Assembly (NCBI GenBank): GCA_002314525.1
Contig: DCGE01000176.1
Location: 158-11,779, forward strand
Source of the DNA: Prevotellaceae bacterium UBA1786
Lineage (GTDB): Bacteria > Bacteroidota > Bacteroidia > Bacteroidales > Bacteroidaceae
Reading direction: 5' to 3'
Length of the DNA stretch: 11,622 bases
Shown here in pieces: positions 7,340-11,622 of the stretch. A program made the translations under genes and the position numbers. Within the stretch, counting starts at the first letter, position 1, and every line of letters starts with the position of its first letter. The notes below the pieces were generated by a model that saw only the letters and a program-made list of their open reading frames with translations, did not search any database and was not told the origin of the DNA.

Positions 7340-7356
7340 TAATATCACTTAATATT
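7340..7356 (+). promoter_or_regulatory. Operator-like motif copy C, at the porX -33 element
   Basis: The sequence TAATATCACTTAATATT overlaps the first two bases of the porX -33 TTTG. AATAT (7341-7345) and ATATT (7352-7356) form a dyad with a six-base gap. Relative to transcription it has the same orientation as copy A has for the OmpA-family gene, but lies upstream of the -33 element instead of downstream. Confidence 0.35.
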
Positions 7357-7386
7357 TGGATTTTTCATCGGAATGATGTAAATTTG
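7355..7386 (+). promoter_or_regulatory. Promoter of the porX operon (Bacteroidetes type)
   Basis: TTTG at 7355-7358 is followed by 20 bases and TAAATTTG at 7379-7386, a full match to the -7 consensus, then CA. Transcription would start near 7393, about 30 bases before the porX ATG. With the opposing promoter at 7200-7230 this accounts for most of the 277-bp gap 7146-7422, in which I see no further gene. Confidence 0.78.
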
Positions 7387-7422
7387 CAGAGCAATCAAAT
7401 CATTTTCTGGACTTAACTGATT

Positions 7423-8979
7423 ATGAGCAACAACGGAACATTACTTTGGGTTGATGATGAGATTGAGCTTCTGAAGGCGTACATCATCTTTCTTGAGAAA
7501 AAGGGGTATGAGGTCATCACTGCAACCAATGGTCGTGATGCGGTGGAGATGTGTCAGGAGCGCTCGTTCGACTTGATATTCCTCGATGAGAATATGCCAG
7601 GTCTAAGTGGGTTGGAGACTCTTTCCAGGATAAAGGAAGTAAACAACAACATTCCGGTGGTGATGGTTACCAAGAGTGAAGAGGAAAACATCATGGATCA
7701 GGCCATTGGGAAGAAAATTGCGGACTATCTCATAAAGCCAGTGAATCCAAATCAGATATATCTTACAATCAAGAAGCATCTGCAGAGGAAACAGATCGAG
7801 ACTCAGGTCACTGACTCGTCGTATCAGCAGAATTTCGGAAAGATAGGTATGCAGATAAACGACTCCTACAGTCTTGAGGAGTGGATGGATGTGTATAGGA
7901 AACTGGTGTTCTGGGAACTGGAACTCAGCACTACCGGCAGTGAGATGTCGGACATGCTCCGACAGCAGAAGACCGAAGCAAACATTGAATTTGCGAAGTT
8001 CATAAAAAGGAACTACATTGACTGGATTCAGGACGACGACAGACCTATGATGAGTCCAGATATCTTCAAGAAGAAGGTGTTTCCGGCTGTCAACGCGGGC
8101 GAGCAGGTCTATCTGCTTGTGTTTGACAACCTGAGATATGACCAATGGAGGATTATCAGCCAGGAACTGAATGATGACTTCATCATTGACGAAGAGCTAT
8201 ATACGAGTATCCTGCCTACTGCCACCCAATATGCAAGAAATGCCATTTTCGCAGGACTGATGCCTGACCAGATCGCAAAAATGTTTCCCGACCTATGGGT
8301 TGATGAAGACGAGGAAGAAGGTAAGAACCTCAATGAGTCACCATTGATACAGACCCAACTGGAAAGATACAGGAGATATGACACATTCTCGTATAACAAG
8401 CTGAACAACTCTGATGATATAGACAAGCTGTTAGGTCAGTTCCATACTTTGGGCAATACAGATATCAACGTCATCGTAATCAATTTCATTGATATGCTCT
8501 CACATGTCAGGACGGAATCAATGATGGTCCGTGAACTGGCATCTGACGAAAATGCATACAGAAGCATCACTTCGTCATGGTTCCGCCATTCGCCTATCAG
8601 GGAACTGTTCACGCGTCTGGCACAGACTGATGCCCGCATCATCATAACGACAGATCACGGAAGCATCAGGGTTGACAAGCCGATAAAGGTCATCGGTGAC
8701 AAGAACACGAATACAAATCTCAGGTATAAACTTGGTAAGAATCTGAGCTATAATCCAAAAGAGGTATTTGAGATTAAGGACCCAAGAAAATCCTACCTAC
8801 CGTCACCGAATATCAGCACGTCATATGTATTTGCATGTGGGAATGACTTCTTTGCCTACCCAAACAACTACAACTACTACGTGAACTATTATCACAACAC
8901 ATTCCAGCATGGTGGTATAAGCATGGAGGAGATGTTGATTCCTGTGGTGGAGATGAAGAGTAAGAAGGGGAAAAAGTGA
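7423..8979 (+). CDS. porX: PorX-type response regulator with PglZ domain
   Basis: A 518-residue cytoplasmic regulator. Residues 5-120 are a receiver domain: acidic pocket Asp11/Asp12, phospho-acceptor Asp55 in FLDENMPG, VTKSEEE after strand 4, and conserved Lys105 in YLIKPVNPNQ. A helical linker (about 125-215) leads to a PglZ domain of the alkaline-phosphatase superfamily (about 225-510). Likely metal ligands are Asp235, a Thr in the PTAT segment (266 or 268), Asp357/His361, Asp411/His412 (TTDHGS) and His496. In Porphyromonas gingivalis PorX acts with the kinase PorY and sigma factor SigP to control type IX secretion genes; its PglZ domain has been reported to cleave phosphodiester bonds in small nucleotides. 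There is no DNA-binding domain. The kinase is not in the window, as is usual for porX. Length and motifs are those of the family. It begins a probable operon with tsaE and dnaE. Confidence 0.92.
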   Translation: MSNNGTLLWVDDEIELLKAYIIFLEKKGYEVITATNGRDAVEMCQERSFDLIFLDENMPGLSGLETLSRIKEVNNNIPVVMVTKSEEENIMDQAIGKKIADYLIKPVNPNQIYLTIKKHLQRKQIETQVTDSSYQQNFGKIGMQINDSYSLEEWMDVYRKLVFWELELSTTGSEMSDMLRQQKTEANIEFAKFIKRNYIDWIQDDDRPMMSPDIFKKKVFPAVNAGEQVYLLVFDNLRYDQWRIISQELNDDFIIDEELYTSILPTATQYARNAIFAGLMPDQIAKMFPDLWVDEDEEEGKNLNESPLIQTQLERYRRYDTFSYNKLNNSDDIDKLLGQFHTLGNTDINVIVINFIDMLSHVRTESMMVRELASDENAYRSITSSWFRHSPIRELFTRLAQTDARIIITTDHGSIRVDKPIKVIGDKNTNTNLRYKLGKNLSYNPKEVFEIKDPRKSYLPSPNISTSYVFACGNDFFAYPNNYNYYVNYYHNTFQHGGISMEEMLIPVVEMKSKKGKK

Positions 8980-9007
8980 AGAGATGAGAGATGAAACTGA
9001 AAACTGA
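8980..9007. repeat. Two adjacent 7-bp tandem duplications between porX and tsaE
   Basis: Straight after the porX stop codon the sequence reads AGAGATG twice (8980-8993) and then AAACTGA twice (8994-9007), all in register with a 7-bp period. It fills more than half of the 52-bp spacer before tsaE. It has no hairpin potential and does not look like a promoter or terminator. It shares the 7-bp period, though not the unit sequence, with the other heptamer sites. Confidence 0.75.
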
Positions 9008-9031
9008 TTCAAGAGTAAAAAACAACTATCA

Positions 9032-9445
9032 ATGAAATTCAACATAGATCAAATCGATGAGGCTGCGAGGACATTCCTTGAGGCTCTGGGAAATAACAAG
9101 ATTGTGGCATTCTATGGTGGAATGGGAGCCGGGAAGACGACTTTCATCAAGGCGATATGCAGGCAGTTGGGAGTGTCAGACGTGATTACGTCGCCGACTT
9201 TTGCAATTGTCAACGAGTATGCGGACCGTGATAATAATCCAGTATATCATTTCGACTTCTACCGAATAAAGAAGGTTGATGAAGTCAGAGACTTGAGTTT
9301 CGACGACTATATTTACAGCGGATATCCGTGTCTGATGGAATGGCCGGAACTCATAGAAGAACTGCTCCCTCCGGAAACCATAAGAGTCACTATCCATGAG
9401 ACCGAAAACGGAGAAAGAGAACTCTCAATCATTCATGAATCCTAA
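9032..9445 (+). CDS. tsaE: tRNA t6A biosynthesis ATPase TsaE
   Basis: A 137-residue P-loop ATPase of the TsaE (YjeE) family, which works with TsaB and TsaD to make N6-threonylcarbamoyladenosine at position 37 of tRNAs reading ANN codons; the modification is essential or nearly so in most bacteria. Visible motifs are the Walker A loop GGMGAGKTT (29-37, with Lys35 and Thr36), the switch segment TSPTF (53-57), HFDFYR with Asp75 as the Walker-B-like acid, and LMEWPE with Glu103 and Trp104. Length is normal for the family. The ATG at 9032 gives the standard N-terminus. It lies 52 bases after porX and 30 bases before dnaE on the same strand, with no terminator in either gap, so the three are probably co-transcribed. 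Confidence 0.93.
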   Translation: MKFNIDQIDEAARTFLEALGNNKIVAFYGGMGAGKTTFIKAICRQLGVSDVITSPTFAIVNEYADRDNNPVYHFDFYRIKKVDEVRDLSFDDYIYSGYPCLMEWPELIEELLPPETIRVTIHETENGERELSIIHES

Positions 9446-9456
9446 CTCTTAACTGC
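9443..9456. repeat. Degenerate 7-bp tandem repeat at the end of tsaE
   Basis: TAACTCT is followed directly by TAACTGC, five of seven bases identical. The repeat begins with the tsaE stop codon. On its own this is weak; it is listed because it repeats the 7-bp period seen at three other gene edges in the window. Confidence 0.4.
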
Positions 9457-9467
9457 GCCAAAGGCGC
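9455..9467 (+). other. GC-rich hairpin just upstream of dnaE
   Basis: GCGCC (9455-9459) and GGCGC (9463-9467) form a perfect five-base stem with an AAA loop, ending eight bases before the dnaE ATG. No T-run follows, so it is not an intrinsic terminator. In RNA it could influence ribosome access to dnaE or mark a processing point; that role is conjecture. Confidence 0.45.
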
Positions 9468-9475
9468 CCCACCCT

Positions 9476-11622
9476 ATGCAAGATTTCGTACACTTACACG
9501 TACATACACAATATTCAATCCTCGACGGTCAGGCCAATATCAAGAAACTGGTTGACAAAGCAATAGGCAACGGCATGCGAGGCATGGCAATCACAGACCA
9601 TGGCAACATGTTCGGCATCAAGGAGTTCTACAACATAGTCGAGAAGGTCAACAAAGGCAGGAAAGACGAAGGTCTGGAGCCTTTCAAACCGATCTTCGGA
9701 TGTGAGATGTACTGTGCCCGAAGAAGCCATCTCTCCATGGATAAGAACAACAAGTTGGACCAGAGCGGATGGCATCTTATTCTTCTGGCGAAGAACGAAA
9801 CGGGATATCACAACCTCATAAAACTCGTCAGCCATGCATGGGTGGATGGATACTACTACCGTCCACGTACCGACCACGAAGAACTGGAGAAATATCATGA
9901 AGGCATTATTGCCAGCAGTGCATGTCTGGCCGGTGAAATCCCATGGTATATCAGGAAAGGCATGATGAAGGAGGCAGAAGAATCCGTACAATGGTTCAAG
10001 AACCTTTTTGGAGATGACTTCTACCTTGAACTCATGCGGCATGAGGTAAAGAACCCTAATGCCAGAGCCAACCGCGAGACATTCCCGCTTCAGCAGCAAG
10101 TCAACAAAGTGCTCATAGAACTGGCCCATAAAATTGACGTGAAGCTGATCTGTACCAATGACTCGCATTTCGTAGACGAAGAGAACGCAGAAGCTCACGA
10201 CCGACTGATATGCCTGAGTACCGGAAAGGATCTGAATGACCCGACACGAATGCTCTACTCAAAGCAGGAATGGTTCAAGACACGCGAAGAGATGAATGAG
10301 ATCTTCAGCGATGTTCCGGAAGCCCTATCAAATACAACCGAGATTCTTGACAAGGTTGAGTTCTACAACATCAACCACGCTCCCATCATGCCGTTCTTTC
10401 CTATTCCGGAAGAATTCGGTACAGAGGAAGAATACCGCCAACGGCTCACTGAGAAAGATCTGTATGACGAATTCACACAGGATGAGAACGGCAACGTCGT
10501 GATGAGTGAGGAGGAAGGAAGGAAGAAGATTGCCCGGCTCGGCGGGTATGACGCACTCTATCGAATAAAGTTCGAGGCCGACTATCTGGCTCATCTTGCC
10601 TACGAAGGAGCAAAGCGCTGCTATGGCGACCCGATTCCGGACAACGTAAAGCAGCAGGTGAAATTCGAGCTCCACATCATGAAGACCATGGGATTCCCAG
10701 GCTACTTCCTGATTGTACAGGATTATATCAATGCAGCAAGAAAACAACTCGGAGTATGGGTAGGACCAGGACGTGGAAGTGCTGCTGGGTCTGTAGTAGC
10801 ATACTGCCTTGACATCACCAGAGTCGATCCTATCAAGTATGACCTGCTGTTCGAACGATTCCTCAATCCAGACCGAATCAGTCTTCCAGATATTGATGTC
10901 GATTTCGATGACGACGGACGAGGAAAAGTACTCCAGTACGTCACTGAAAAATACGGAGCAGAAAAGGTTGCACATATCATCACATATGGTACTATGGCTA
11001 CGAAACTTGCGATTAAGGACGTAGCACGAGTGCAGAAGGTACCGCTGAACATTTCCGACGAACTCTGCAAAGCCATTCCAGACAAACTTCCGAGCGGCAA
11101 GAAGATGAATCTCAAGAATGCCATTGACGAAGTTGACAAGCTCAAGGAGGCCACGACAAGCACTGACCCATTGATAAGAGAAACCATGGCCTATGCCCAG
11201 ATGCTTGAGAACAATGTCCGCAACACTGGAGTCCATGCTTGTGGAACCATCATCTGCCGCGACGACATAACCGACTGGGTGCCAGTAAGTACCGCCGATG
11301 ACAAAGAGAGCGGAGGCAAGGTGCGCTGTACTCAGTATGACGGTCACGTCATTGAAGAGACTGGTCTCATCAAGATGGACTTTCTCGGACTGAAGAACCT
11401 CAGCATCATGAAGGAGACCGTTGACAACATAAAGGACAGCCTCGGAATCGATGTCGATGTTGACACACTCGACATTAACGATCCCGATACATACCGACTT
11501 TACAGCGAAGGCCGTACGATAGGCACATTCCAGTTTGAGTCGGCCGGGATGCAGAAATACCTCCGTGAACTGCATCCGTCAACCTTTGAGGACCTCATTG
11601 CCATGAATGCCCTCTACCGTCC
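9476..11622 (+). CDS. dnaE: DNA polymerase III alpha subunit, N-terminal 715 codons
   Basis: The catalytic subunit of the replicative DNA polymerase; the frame is still open at the right edge, so the C-terminal part (tandem HhH, OB-fold and clamp-binding regions) is absent. Residues 1-280 form the PHP domain with metal-ligand motifs HVHT (His8, His10), TDHG (Asp41, His42), FGCE and NDSH, apparently complete. The palm holds PGRGSAAGS, PDIDVDF with Asp472 and Asp474, and MDFLGL with Asp635, matching the three catalytic aspartates of Escherichia coli DnaE (401, 403, 555). NTGVHACG and GTFQFESAGM are further family hallmarks. This is the DnaE type, not PolC, since no DEDD exonuclease insertion is seen. 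The start ATG at 9476 gives the normal MQDFVHLHVHTQYS N-terminus. Being downstream of porX and tsaE, it may be expressed from the same promoter, although an internal promoter in tsaE cannot be excluded. Confidence 0.95.
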   Translation, partial: MQDFVHLHVHTQYSILDGQANIKKLVDKAIGNGMRGMAITDHGNMFGIKEFYNIVEKVNKGRKDEGLEPFKPIFGCEMYCARRSHLSMDKNNKLDQSGWHLILLAKNETGYHNLIKLVSHAWVDGYYYRPRTDHEELEKYHEGIIASSACLAGEIPWYIRKGMMKEAEESVQWFKNLFGDDFYLELMRHEVKNPNARANRETFPLQQQVNKVLIELAHKIDVKLICTNDSHFVDEENAEAHDRLICLSTGKDLNDPTRMLYSKQEWFKTREEMNEIFSDVPEALSNTTEILDKVEFYNINHAPIMPFFPIPEEFGTEEEYRQRLTEKDLYDEFTQDENGNVVMSEEEGRKKIARLGGYDALYRIKFEADYLAHLAYEGAKRCYGDPIPDNVKQQVKFELHIMKTMGFPGYFLIVQDYINAARKQLGVWVGPGRGSAAGSVVAYCLDITRVDPIKYDLLFERFLNPDRISLPDIDVDFDDDGRGKVLQYVTEKYGAEKVAHIITYGTMATKLAIKDVARVQKVPLNISDELCKAIPDKLPSGKKMNLKNAIDEVDKLKEATTSTDPLIRETMAYAQMLENNVRNTGVHACGTIICRDDITDWVPVSTADDKESGGKVRCTQYDGHVIEETGLIKMDFLGLKNLSIMKETVDNIKDSLGIDVDVDTLDINDPDTYRLYSEGRTIGTFQFESAGMQKYLRELHPSTFEDLIAMNALYR

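Noticed and set aside
9455..9467. Hairpin considered as an intrinsic terminator for tsaE
   Set aside because: It is followed by C-rich sequence and not by a T-run, and an essential gene starts eight bases later.
9515..10198. Minus-strand open frame (227 codons) opposite the dnaE PHP region
   Set aside because: Same reason: an antisense shadow of conserved PHP motifs, with no promoter or family features.
10328..11575. Long minus-strand open frame (415 codons) opposite dnaE
   Set aside because: It lies wholly antisense to a clearly conserved DnaE frame, and its protein text shows no recognisable domain. Such frames arise from the codon bias of the real gene.

Overview
The window looks like chromosome from a gut- or rumen-type Bacteroidales bacterium, most likely Prevotella or a close relative. 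The signs are a plant-cell-wall glycosidase cluster with Bacteroidales-type GH43 and GH127-like enzymes, a PorX-type response regulator, an OmpA-family porin with a Pro/Ala linker, and promoters matching the Bacteroidetes pattern (TTG, about 20 bases, TAnnTTTG) in place of the usual -35/-10 boxes. The species assignment is inference from protein style; no rRNA is present.

Left part (1-5921): a saccharolytic locus. A divergently transcribed DUF1680 beta-L-arabinofuranosidase (GH127/GH146 type) runs off the left edge. On the plus strand lies a 1225-residue secreted enzyme that joins a GH5 catalytic domain to a GH43 catalytic domain with its C-terminal beta-sandwich, an Ig-like domain, a CBM-like domain and a short sorting-like tail. 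Nine bases later comes a second secreted GH43 with the same C-terminal domain. Together they suggest stepwise attack on an arabinose-decorated plant polysaccharide such as arabinoxylan, but the substrate is not proven. No SusC/SusD pair or sugar-sensing regulator is in view. A bidirectional hairpin terminator (5939-5975) closes the cluster.

Middle (5997-7422): a minus-strand OmpA-family outer-membrane protein, then a 277-bp divergent control region. This region holds two well-formed Bacteroidetes promoters and three copies of a related 17-bp AT-rich motif, one inside or touching each promoter.

Right part (7423-11622): a plausible operon of porX (response regulator plus PglZ-type phosphatase/phosphodiesterase domain, known in relatives as the regulator of type IX secretion), tsaE (tRNA t6A-synthesis ATPase) and the first 715 codons of dnaE (replicative DNA polymerase III alpha subunit, PHP domain included), which runs off the right edge.

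No mobile element, tRNA, rRNA or CRISPR array was seen. The least-explained pattern is a set of unrelated-sequence but strictly 7-bp-period tandem repeats at gene edges (460-473, 4205-4232, 8980-9007, 9443-9456). One of these lies inside a coding region just before the protein's terminal motif, where a change of one unit would shift the frame. No clearly new multi-gene system is visible; the most interesting leads are the heptamer repeats, the shared motif in the ompA-like/porX control region, and the GH5-GH43 fusion.
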